64,000 bases of DNA from Alkanindiges hydrocarboniclasticus. Lineage in GTDB: Bacteria > Pseudomonadota > Gammaproteobacteria > Pseudomonadales > Moraxellaceae. The stretch covers positions 1 to 64,000 of the forward strand of contig NZ_MLCN01000034.1 of NCBI RefSeq assembly GCF_001982605.1, in the 5' to 3' direction. How positions within the stretch are numbered: the first letter of the stretch is position 1; every line of letters starts with the position of its first letter. The position numbers were made by a program, and so were the translations under genes. This document shows positions 8,951 to 16,190 of the stretch, piece after piece. Below the pieces are notes generated by a model. The model was not told the origin of the DNA, ran no database searches, and saw nothing but the letters and a program-made list of their open reading frames with translations.

Positions 8951-9592
8951 TTGAAAGCCATTTTATCCACTGTAATAATTTCCACTTTCTTAATAGCTTG
9001 TAGTCAGAACAATCAAACTATTCCTGAAAATACAGATCAGACATCCAACAGCTCTGCTCATAATGCACAATCCAAATATGATCCGTACAGCAAAGAAGAC
9101 GTTGAAGCCAAAATTCAAGCCTTGACCCAAATCGTAGAAAATGACACAGAGTATTTGCCCGCAGCAGTCAAACAAGCACAATCATTTCTCGACAACTGGG
9201 ATAAGCATCCTGAAGCACTGACCGCTATGATGGAATCTGATCTTGCTCCCGACAATCCTGAATATAGCAATAATATTCCGATGGAAATGGAGCAACAAGA
9301 GGTATCTGTTCGTGCCAGAATAAACAGTCGTGAATCTCAATCAGCATTTAATGTACCTGGAGCAATTGAGTACATTTTAGAAATCCAGTCTACCACTGAT
9401 CAACCCTTTACTTTAGAGGGACTAAATATTAACCGTGGTCGCTGTGGTTTTTATACAGGTGATTTCTATAGCAAAATTCCTGTTCAAATGAATTATAGTT
9501 CTACTGTTTCTTATCTACTGAAATGTCGTGGTGATCAGGTCATTGAAGCTGAAATAATTACAGATCAAGGCAATGTAAATTTGTCATTTTGA
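8951..9592 (+). CDS. Putative lipoprotein with TTG start
   Basis: 213 residues. The start codon is TTG at 8951, with AAAGGA nearby as ribosome binding site. The N-terminus is a short signal peptide ending in the lipobox LIAC at residues 14-17, so Cys17 is the probable lipidation site and the protein should be membrane-anchored in the envelope. The rest is an Asn/Gln-rich linker and an unrecognised domain with two cysteines (GRCGF and LKCRG). The function is unknown. It follows the 105-residue gene closely and may form a two-gene cargo unit with it. Confidence 0.6.
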   Translation: MKAILSTVIISTFLIACSQNNQTIPENTDQTSNSSAHNAQSKYDPYSKEDVEAKIQALTQIVENDTEYLPAAVKQAQSFLDNWDKHPEALTAMMESDLAPDNPEYSNNIPMEMEQQEVSVRARINSRESQSAFNVPGAIEYILEIQSTTDQPFTLEGLNINRGRCGFYTGDFYSKIPVQMNYSSTVSYLLKCRGDQVIEAEIITDQGNVNLSF

Positions 9593-9655
9593 TATCAGAT
9601 TGCACAACATAGAGAACACCGCTGATAGTCGTGCTCTCTATTGAAAAATCAATAT

Positions 9656-9862
9656 TTATAAACCTCTTCGGTTTTTCGAATCGAATACACCTTTACCAAA
9701 GCTATGCATATAGGCTGAATCTTTCACTCGGGGATGCTGCTGTTCTTTTTCAGCATTCGCCAGATAAGGAACAACGTAATTCAGAAAATTGTGAACTTGC
9801 TGATCATCAGTACGATGGATCATACCGATTCCTAAAGTCCCCTTCGCTTCAAATTTCGCCAT
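9656..9862 (-). CDS. Possible small protein downstream of the integrase (doubtful)
   Basis: A 68-codon frame starting MAKFEAKGTLGIGMIHRTDD and ending KNRRGL, lying 19 bases after the integrase stop. The residue composition looks coding-like and the frame is open further upstream, inside the integrase end. There is no convincing ribosome binding site and I recognise no family. It may be a small gene or displaced coding sequence left by the rearrangement that shortened the integrase. Confidence 0.3.
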   Translation of the reverse strand: MAKFEAKGTLGIGMIHRTDDQQVHNFLNYVVPYLANAEKEQQHPRVKDSAYMHSFGKGVFDSKNRRGL

Positions 9863-9881
9863 ATAGTCGGAATGGTTACAG

Positions 9882-10988
9882 TTAAAAGTATGACCATATC
9901 CATGTGTAATCTGCTTCCAACACTTCTCTATAGGCCGAACGAATTCTATTCTGGGGAACATGAGCAAGCTGGCGCTCAATGGCATCTGGATTAAACAGAT
10001 TAGATTCGTTTACGACTGTACTGAATAGAGATCTAAAACCATGTGTGGTCATCCGACCAGCATAGCCCGAACGTTTGATCACAGCTAAAATAGACTCGCT
10101 ACGCATAGATTCTTTGTTATTTAAACGATGTGGAAAAAGCAGTTCCTGATTATGAGTAAGTCTCAATGCCTGAAGCTCAGCAATCATCATTTCCGTCAAC
10201 GGTACACGATGCGGAAGTCTGTTCTTCATTCGTTCTTCAGGGATATCCCACTTACGCCCTTCCAGATCAAATTCTTCCCAGCGCGCTTGCAGCAACTCAC
10301 TAACCCGAACGCCTGTCAGCATGATCAGAATAATGGCATGATGTGTTTGAGCATCACTTGGATATGCTCTTATCTTCCTTAAAAATTCAGGCATTTCAGA
10401 GGCAGTAAGCGAAGCCAGGTTTTTGACTCTTTTGTTCTTGAGAGCATAAACAAGATCACCTGCCGGATTATCATAGCGGTATCCATGGGCAATGGCATAC
10501 TTCATGACCATGCCACAGCGAGACAAGGTACGTTTTGCAATTTCAAGCGAACCTCTTGCCTCAATCTTCTTAATGATTTGCAGAATCTCAGGAGCCTGAA
10601 TCTGATTAATACGCTTATTAGCAAGAGCAATATAAAGCTCATCCAATGAAGCTCGTACATTACTGATATGTTTGGATGACCAGGTTTCTTTTTGATTATT
10701 AAACCAATCTTCTGCAACTTCTTTGAAATAGGGCTTTAAGTCTTCATGCAATACTGAACGTGAGTATCTATGCTTAAGCTCATATGCAAGCTCCCTTGCC
10801 TTTTTTAAGCTTAAATCTGGATATGGGCCAAGCGACTCAGACTTACGTTCACCATGGACAGTGACTCGCACATTCCAATATTTTTGACCTTTGGTGGTAA
10901 TGATAAGGGATAAACCATGTGAATCCGAAAGACGATACTGTTTGTCTTTCGGCTGTGCTTTTCTGCATTCAGTATCTGTAAGTGGCAT
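9882..10988 (-). CDS. P4-type tyrosine integrase
   Basis: 368 residues from the ATG at 10988; MPLTDTECRKAQPKDKQYRLSD is the standard start of the family. An N-terminal DUF4102-like arm-binding domain is followed by a core-binding domain and the catalytic domain. Catalytic residues are present: Arg in TGVR (residue 228), Lys in MKNRLPHR (255), HGFR (316-319), His in QLAHV (343) and the nucleophile Tyr in RSAYRE (353). The protein ends only 15 residues after that Tyr, whereas relatives usually continue for tens of residues, and the final stretch (EVLEADYTWIWSYF) looks unrelated. The C-terminus may therefore be altered. Its place next to the tmRNA gene fits integration into ssrA, a known target of this class. 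It probably mediates excision and integration of the island if active. Confidence 0.88.
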   Translation of the reverse strand: MPLTDTECRKAQPKDKQYRLSDSHGLSLIITTKGQKYWNVRVTVHGERKSESLGPYPDLSLKKARELAYELKHRYSRSVLHEDLKPYFKEVAEDWFNNQKETWSSKHISNVRASLDELYIALANKRINQIQAPEILQIIKKIEARGSLEIAKRTLSRCGMVMKYAIAHGYRYDNPAGDLVYALKNKRVKNLASLTASEMPEFLRKIRAYPSDAQTHHAIILIMLTGVRVSELLQARWEEFDLEGRKWDIPEERMKNRLPHRVPLTEMMIAELQALRLTHNQELLFPHRLNNKESMRSESILAVIKRSGYAGRMTTHGFRSLFSTVVNESNLFNPDAIERQLAHVPQNRIRSAYREVLEADYTWIWSYF

Positions 10989-11101
10989 GCCGATTACCCA
11001 TAATTGATGTATTAATGTCTGGGTAAATTTTCCCAATATTTACCCACAAAGAGCAAATATGGGGTCAAATGGGATCAGACAATATCGGACAAACAGGCAT
11101 A

Positions 11102-11138
11102 AAAAAAGCCTTTAAACATTGAGTTTAAAGGCTTTTTT
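11102..11138. terminator. Intrinsic terminator downstream of ssrA
   Basis: A perfect 16-bp inverted repeat, arms 11102-11117 and 11123-11138, with AAAGCC...GGCTTT and A/T runs on both sides. It lies about 30 bases beyond the tmRNA 3' end on the minus strand and 114 bases before the integrase start, so it separates the two transcripts. Confidence 0.8.
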
Positions 11139-11169
11139 AGATTCCGATGGATTGCTTCGGAAAGAATTT

Positions 11170-11527
11170 TGGTGGAGATGGCGGGATTTGAACCCGCGTC
11201 CGCCAGCACTACGCCCACGAATCTACATGCTTAGTTATCGTCTATTGCTTTAACCGCTAACAGCCCAACGAACAGGACGTTAGAAGCGATTCCCTAAGTT
11301 TGACACCATGTCACGGGACATTACACGGTGCGGATCTGTGTGCGTGCGCTTCGGTCGGCCTCACCAACCACAGATATTTGGTTCGGCGGACAAGCAGCCC
11401 TTAGGCTGCTAGAGCGTAAGTTTCGTCGTTTGCGACTATAAAAATGCAAGATTGATTTACGAGAGATAATGCGCTCTCGGCATGCATCATTGAGTTTCAT
11501 CACCAGCGTCGAAGCCAGAACATCCCC
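11170..11527 (-). ncRNA. ssrA: tmRNA (ssrA)
   Basis: The 5' end reads GGGGATGTTCTGGCTTCGAC at 11527 and the 3' end has the tRNA-like T-loop (GGGTTCAAATCCCGCC) and terminal CCA at 11170. Length is about 358 nt. The tag reading frame lies at 11401-11433 and encodes ANDETYALAA then a stop, with GCA as resume codon. tmRNA with SmpB rescues stalled ribosomes and tags the nascent chain for proteolysis. The 3' end is a common integration target for islands, consistent with the adjacent integrase. Confidence 0.95.
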
Positions 11528-11540
11528 AATGCGAACGCTT

Positions 11541-11546
11541 ACTATA
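11541..11546 (-). promoter_or_regulatory. Possible -10 element of ssrA
   Basis: The minus strand reads TATAGT here, about 14 bases before the mature 5' end of tmRNA. No convincing -35 is seen. Confidence 0.35.
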
Positions 11547-11591
11547 ACAGGTTATGCAACTGGACGCTATGTGCTTCACCAATTCATAACA

Positions 11592-11622
11592 TTCCTGTTT
11601 AAAGCAAGGTTATGTATATAAT
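11592..11622 (+). promoter_or_regulatory. Candidate glpK promoter
   Basis: A perfect TATAAT lies at 11617-11622, about 40 bases before the glpK ATG. The -35 region is weak (TTCCTG at 11592-11597, 19 bp spacing). The call rests on the -10 element and its position. Confidence 0.4.
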
Positions 11623-11664
11623 GGTATCAATCACAAAAATTTCAAGCAGGAAGTGAACAACAAA

Positions 11665-13152
11665 ATGGATTATTTACTGGCCCTTGATCAAGGCACAACA
11701 TCCAGCCGTGCCATTATTTTTGACAGCAAAGGCCAGATTAAGGCCAGTGCGCAACGTGAAATTACCATTCGTACCCCACATCCAGGCTGGGTAGAACAGG
11801 ATGCGCAGGAACTCTGGAATACCCAGATTGGGGTAGCCCAGCAAGCCATGGCCGCAGCGGGTTTGCTGGCACAGGATATTGCAGCCATCGGCCTGACTAA
11901 CCAGCGTGAAACCACTGTGGTGTGGCATAAAAAAACCGGTAAGCCTGTAGCACCAGCAATTGTCTGGCAGGATCGACGTACTGCCGAATGGTGTGAACAG
12001 CAGCGCAAGCTGATGGATGAACATAAGCTATGCAAAAAAACCGGTCTGCGGCTTGATCCGTACTTTAGCGCAGGAAAGTTGGTCTGGATACTGGAAAACC
12101 TGCCTGAAGCACGCAGTCTGGCCAATGAAGGCAACCTTGCATTTGGTACGGTAGATAGCTGGTTGATCTGGAACCTGACCCGTGGCGAGCAACATGTGAT
12201 TGACATGAGTAATGCCTCACGCACCTTGCTGATGAATATTCAAACGCAGACTTGGGATAAAGAATTGCTGGATTATTTTAATATTCCAGCCAGTATATTG
12301 CCTACTATTGTGCCTTCTGGTGGACTGATTGGTTACACCGCGGATGGTTTGCTGGGCCGTAAAGTACCCATTTGTGCCGCCATTGGTGACCAGCAGGCCG
12401 CCCTGTTTGGACAAGGCTGTTTTAGTGCTGGCCTGGCCAAGAATACTTATGGCACGGGCTGCTTTATGCTGATGAATACAGGTAATGAGCTGAAATACAG
12501 CCAGCATCAGTTACTGTCCACACTGGCATGGCAAACGCCACAGCAGCAACCACAGTACGCGCTGGAAGGCAGCGTGTTTATGGCTGGTGCCATTGTGCAG
12601 TGGCTACGCGATGGGCTTGGCATTATCCGGCAAAGTAGTGAAGTAGAAACGCTGGCCCGGCAGGTTAAGGATACCGATGGCGTGGTGCTGGTTCCTGCAT
12701 TTACCGGTCTGGGTGCACCCTACTGGGATAGTGAGGCCCGTGCCATGCTCACTGGCATGACCCGTGGCACCAACCGCTGCCATATTGCCCGTGCTGCACT
12801 GGAATCCATTGCCTTTCAGGTGGCAGATGTGCTGGTGGCCATGCAACAGGATGCACCGGCTCCCCTAACAGAGTTGCGCGTTGATGGTGGGGCCTGCTGC
12901 AATGATACGCTCATGCAATTTCAGGCTGACCTGCTGGGTGTACCGGTGTTACGGCCAAAACTTCAGGAAACCACTGCATTGGGTGCGGCGCTTATGGCTG
13001 GTCTGGGTGTTGGCTTATTTAGCTGTACCCATGATATTGAGCACCTGTGGCAGCTGGATCGCAGCTTTGAACCCAGCATGAATAATGACGAACGCCAGCA
13101 GCATTTGTACCAATGGCATCAGGCGGTGAGCAAGGCACGTACTAATAGTTAA
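11665..13152 (+). CDS. glpK: Glycerol kinase
   Basis: 495 residues. GlpK phosphorylates glycerol to sn-glycerol 3-phosphate with ATP in the cytoplasm. The FGGY-family N-terminus (LALDQGTTSSRA), the glycerol-contacting NQRETT segment, GDQQAALFGQ and the C-terminal RVDGGACCND nucleotide-binding segment are all present, and length matches E. coli (about 502). A GTG four codons earlier is possible, but it overlaps the AGGAAG ribosome binding site; the ATG at 11665 sits 11 bases after it and is preferred. No glpF or glpD lies next to it, so it appears monocistronic. It diverges from ssrA. The neighbours downstream are amphipathic proteins that may relate to storage lipid, a speculative link. Confidence 0.95.
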   Translation: MDYLLALDQGTTSSRAIIFDSKGQIKASAQREITIRTPHPGWVEQDAQELWNTQIGVAQQAMAAAGLLAQDIAAIGLTNQRETTVVWHKKTGKPVAPAIVWQDRRTAEWCEQQRKLMDEHKLCKKTGLRLDPYFSAGKLVWILENLPEARSLANEGNLAFGTVDSWLIWNLTRGEQHVIDMSNASRTLLMNIQTQTWDKELLDYFNIPASILPTIVPSGGLIGYTADGLLGRKVPICAAIGDQQAALFGQGCFSAGLAKNTYGTGCFMLMNTGNELKYSQHQLLSTLAWQTPQQQPQYALEGSVFMAGAIVQWLRDGLGIIRQSSEVETLARQVKDTDGVVLVPAFTGLGAPYWDSEARAMLTGMTRGTNRCHIARAALESIAFQVADVLVAMQQDAPAPLTELRVDGGACCNDTLMQFQADLLGVPVLRPKLQETTALGAALMAGLGVGLFSCTHDIEHLWQLDRSFEPSMNNDERQQHLYQWHQAVSKARTNS

Positions 13153-13221
13153 AGCATCTGAAGCATGACTTAAGATGGATCATACCGGGCTGGGGCTTTT
13201 TTAGCTTTCCACCACAATGCA

Positions 13222-13253
13222 AAAGCAGGCGGTCATTCCTGACAGCCTGCTTT
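13222..13253. terminator. Hairpin between glpK and the convergent coiled-coil gene
   Basis: Arms AAAGCAGGC (13222-13230) and GCCTGCTTT (13245-13253) pair perfectly. T-runs are weak, so efficiency is uncertain, but it lies between convergent genes. Confidence 0.45.
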
Positions 13254-13299
13254 GCTATAGGGTATCTTTAAGTGACCTAAACCTATAACAGGTTTCTGA

Positions 13300-13758
13300 T
13301 TAGCCCTTAAATTTCTGCCATGCATCAAGTGTGGTTTTCTTGCTGTCATCCAGCTTTACCAGTGCGTCGTCCTTGGCTTTGTTTAGCACGTCTTTTACTT
13401 CACCAATCGTACCTTGCGCGTCATTCAACAGCTCATTAAAGGTTTCAGTAATTTCATCCTTTAAGGTATTAAACAGTTCAGTGATGTTCTGGCGCGTGGT
13501 GTTTAAATGTTCTTTGGCAAAGCTGACGCGTGTATGAACTTCGTCCTGCAAGCCTGCAACATTTTTCTGAATCGTTTCAGAGGCTGCTTCAGCTTGTCCT
13601 TCAAAACGGTCCAGTGCACTGGCTGTCACTTGCTTAACTTCATTTAAGGTAGCGCTGGCATTTTCTTTTAGCTGGTCAATTTGCTGAGTCACCTGTTCAG
13701 TAGGTGTAGCTGTGCTTTTATTTGCAGTGCTTTTGGCAGCTGTATTTTTGCTAGTCAT
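13300..13758 (-). CDS. Amphipathic coiled-coil protein (phasin/apolipoprotein-like)
   Basis: 152 residues, no signal peptide. After a Thr/Ser/Ala/Lys-rich N-terminal 20 residues, almost the whole protein is a predicted amphipathic helix with frequent Glu, Lys, Gln, Asn and regularly spaced Leu/Val/Phe and no Cys. Such patterns occur in phasins, apolipoprotein-like and LEA-like proteins. GGAG lies 7 bases before the ATG at 13758. The gene is followed about 250 bases away by another protein of the same style on the same strand. I infer surface binding to a hydrophobic inclusion or membrane, or stress protection; sequence alone cannot decide between them. Confidence 0.65.
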   Translation of the reverse strand: MTSKNTAAKSTANKSTATPTEQVTQQIDQLKENASATLNEVKQVTASALDRFEGQAEAASETIQKNVAGLQDEVHTRVSFAKEHLNTTRQNITELFNTLKDEITETFNELLNDAQGTIGEVKDVLNKAKDDALVKLDDSKKTTLDAWQKFKG

Positions 13759-13925
13759 GGTTGTGCTCCATTAAAGTTGAATCATGTTGCCTCAATATGA
13801 CACAACGCAAAATTTTAAAAAGCCAAACTGTCGGACAATTATTTGTTTTAGATTAACGGTTTGTTAAACACAACTTAAGAAAATAAATTCTTAATAAAAG
13901 ACAATGCAAAAATCCGAACAAACAT

Positions 13926-13964
13926 AAAAAAGTACTGCCAGCTTTAAGCTAACAGTACTTTTTT
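13926..13964. terminator. Bidirectional terminator after the repeat-containing amphipathic gene
   Basis: A perfect 12-bp inverted repeat, AAAAAAGTACTG (13926-13937) and CAGTACTTTTTT (13953-13964). It lies 43 bases past the stop of the gene at 14008-14595. Confidence 0.8.
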
Positions 13965-14007
13965 AAACAGCATTAAACCTATTAAAGCCTTTAATTAATG
14001 GCAATTA

Positions 14008-14595
14008 CTAGCTTTTAATTTTTTCCAGTGTTTCCTTGGCCTTGGTCTTGATTTCTTCAAGCTTGTCCAGGGCCTGCGCTTTGAGGTCATCAACATTAAT
14101 GTTATTTTCCTCAAGCTTCTCAAGGGCCTTGGTTTTTAATTCCTCATATTTATCCAGCGCCTGAGTTTTTAGATCTTCCACATGAATATTGTTTTCTTCA
14201 AGTTTGCCAACAGCAAGGTTTTTTAGCTCGTCCAGCTTTTCCATGGCCTGAGTTTTTAGTTCAGCCAGTTTATCGCTATTGTTGTCCAGTGTTTCAGTCG
14301 CTTGATCTTTCAGGTGAGTAGCCTGCTCTGTCACTTTCTCGGTAACCTGATCTTTTAACTCAGTTGCCTTATCTTTTAACGTATTGACTTGATCGGTAGC
14401 ACCGGTTTTCAGGCTATCCAGCTTTTCGCTTGCTTGATCGCCTAAGTCACTGGCTTTGCTTTTCACCTGATCTACAATACCCTTGTCTGCTTCGGCCTCT
14501 TGCTGTGCTTCTTCACGCTTCTTGGCATTTTCCAGCGCAGCCTCTACCAGATTTTTAGTATGCTCTTGAAATTCGTTTGCGTTGTTATTCGCCAT
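14008..14595 (-). CDS. LEA/apolipoprotein-like amphipathic repeat protein
   Basis: 195 residues from the ATG at 14595, chosen for its TGGAGA ribosome binding site; the ORF could open 17 codons earlier without one. The protein is highly charged (Lys, Glu, Asp) with periodic Leu and Ala (KDQ.TEK, LKDQATE). It has no Cys, signal peptide or membrane segment, as in LEA group 3 or apolipoprotein A-like families. Residues 131-159 and 160-188 form a 29-residue tandem repeat (KLEENNI...), 23 of 29 identical. It probably forms a long amphipathic helix. Together with the neighbouring gene at 13300-13758 it looks like a paralogous pair. Possible roles are lipid-inclusion coating or desiccation and osmotic protection; neither is shown. 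Confidence 0.65.
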   Translation of the reverse strand: MANNNANEFQEHTKNLVEAALENAKKREEAQQEAEADKGIVDQVKSKASDLGDQASEKLDSLKTGATDQVNTLKDKATELKDQVTEKVTEQATHLKDQATETLDNNSDKLAELKTQAMEKLDELKNLAVGKLEENNIHVEDLKTQALDKYEELKTKALEKLEENNINVDDLKAQALDKLEEIKTKAKETLEKIKS

Positions 14596-15003
14596 GGTGT
14601 TCTCCAAAAGATTAAATATTGAAAATAAAAAAAGCCACAATTTCAATTTAATATATAAACTGCCTTGCCCAATGACTAAGCATTTCTTGTGATGTTTTTA
14701 TACAGCGATTATCTAATGTGACACTTGTGTAATTAGGCTCCGGCTGTGGTTTGTAATCTGTAGCAAACTGGCAAATGATGCAGTCAAAACCAGCGAAACA
14801 GGCAATAAATGTAAAGCAGCCCGCTTTTGTAGGAAAACTGCTCGCTTTACATAGACTTTTAAAACACAAATCCGTACAATATGCGGTTAATTCAAGCGAG
14901 AAGACTCAAGGAGACCGTGTTACCTCAACACTGTCTATCATTTGGCACGTCTACTCGCTTTTTTACAGCCCCAATTTTCTGGTTCAAGCTCAGGAGCTCA
15001 GTT
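14596..15003. other. Intergenic region holding the carAB leader
   Basis: No gene is supported. It carries the divergent 5' region of the LEA-like gene and a carAB promoter candidate at 14852-14880. ORFs here are short and overlap in opposite frames without ribosome binding sites that fit. Confidence 0.5.
14852..14880 (+). promoter_or_regulatory. Candidate carAB promoter
   Basis: TAGACT (14852-14857) and TACAAT (14875-14880) with a 17-bp spacer resemble a sigma-70 promoter. It would leave a leader of about 115 nt before the TTG start of carA. Confidence 0.45.
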
Positions 15004-16176
15004 TTGCGCACCCCTGCCATTTTAGCCCTCGCCGACGGAACGATCTTTCATGGTACTTCTATCGGAGCCACGGGTAGTACGACCGGTGAAGTCGTTTTCA
15101 ATACTGCCATGACAGGTTATCAGGAAATTCTAACTGACCCCAGTTATGCCAAACAGATCGTTACCCTTACCTATCCGCATATTGGTAATACCGGCACCAA
15201 TGATGAAGACCATGAATCCGGCCGGGCCAGCCGCGTGTGGGCCAGTGGTCTGGTGATTCGTGACCTGCCGCTGCTTGCCAGTAATTTCCGCTCCTCCAAG
15301 CCGCTGGATCAATATTTAAAAGAACAAAATATTGTGGCAATTGCCGATATTGATACCCGCAAGCTGACCCGTATCCTGCGTGATAAGGGTTCGCAAAATG
15401 GCTGTATTCTGGCAGGCAATGACATTACCGAACAACAGGCGCTGGAAGCGGCACGGGCATTTGGTGGGCTGGACGGACTGGACTTAGCCAAGGAATGCTG
15501 CGACCCGGAAGGCTATGAGTGGACTGCTGGTTCATGGCAACTCAACAAGGGCTTTAGCCAGCCAGAAGAAAAATTCCATGTGGTTGCTTATGACTATGGC
15601 TTTAAGACCAATATCCTGCGCATGCTGGCGGATCGTGGCTGCCGCTTAACTGTCGTGCCGGCCCAAACCCCGGCAGAAACAGTACTGGCGATGAACCCGG
15701 ATGGTATTTTCCTGTCTAATGGCCCGGGTGACCCGGCTGCGTGCGACTATGCCATCGAAGCCGTAAAAAATATTGTCGACAATACTGAAATTCCAGTATT
15801 TGGTATTTGTCTGGGCCACCAGATTCTGGCGCTGGCCTCTGGTGCCAAAACCGTAAAAATGCCACATGGCCACCATGGTGCCAACCATCCGGTCAAGAAT
15901 CTGGACGATGGTACGGTGATGATTACCAGCCAGAACCACGGTTTTGCGGTGGATGAAAGCACCCTGCCTGCATTCTTGCGGGTGACCCATCGCTCGCTGT
16001 TTGATGGCACCAATCAGGGCATTCACCGTACCGACAAGCCGGCATTCAGCTTTCAGGGGCACCCTGAGGCCAGCCCCGGCCCGCATGACTGTGCGCCGCT
16101 GTTTGACCATTTTGTCGAATTGATGCAGCAGGCCAAGCAGGACGAAACCCTGCAAAACAAATCTCAACAGTCATAA
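15004..16176 (+). CDS. carA: Carbamoyl-phosphate synthase small subunit (glutaminase)
   Basis: 390 residues starting at the TTG at 15004. This start is supported by AGGAG 7 bases upstream and because the protein then begins [12 protein letters not shown], as CarA homologues do; the longer ORF from 14881 adds 41 unrelated residues. CarA hydrolyses glutamine and passes ammonia to CarB for carbamoyl phosphate, feeding pyrimidine and arginine synthesis. The class I glutamine amidotransferase domain shows SNGPGDP, GICLGHQ with the nucleophile Cys at residue 269 (the same number as E. coli) and the His in GHPEASPGP. It is followed after 14 bases by carB. Confidence 0.95.
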   Translation: MRTPAILALADGTIFHGTSIGATGSTTGEVVFNTAMTGYQEILTDPSYAKQIVTLTYPHIGNTGTNDEDHESGRASRVWASGLVIRDLPLLASNFRSSKPLDQYLKEQNIVAIADIDTRKLTRILRDKGSQNGCILAGNDITEQQALEAARAFGGLDGLDLAKECCDPEGYEWTAGSWQLNKGFSQPEEKFHVVAYDYGFKTNILRMLADRGCRLTVVPAQTPAETVLAMNPDGIFLSNGPGDPAACDYAIEAVKNIVDNTEIPVFGICLGHQILALASGAKTVKMPHGHHGANHPVKNLDDGTVMITSQNHGFAVDESTLPAFLRVTHRSLFDGTNQGIHRTDKPAFSFQGHPEASPGPHDCAPLFDHFVELMQQAKQDETLQNKSQQS

Positions 16177-16190
16177 TCAGGAGTTTATCA

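Noticed and set aside
14648-15077. Short ORFs on both strands before carA
   Set aside because: They overlap the carA promoter and start in other frames with no support.
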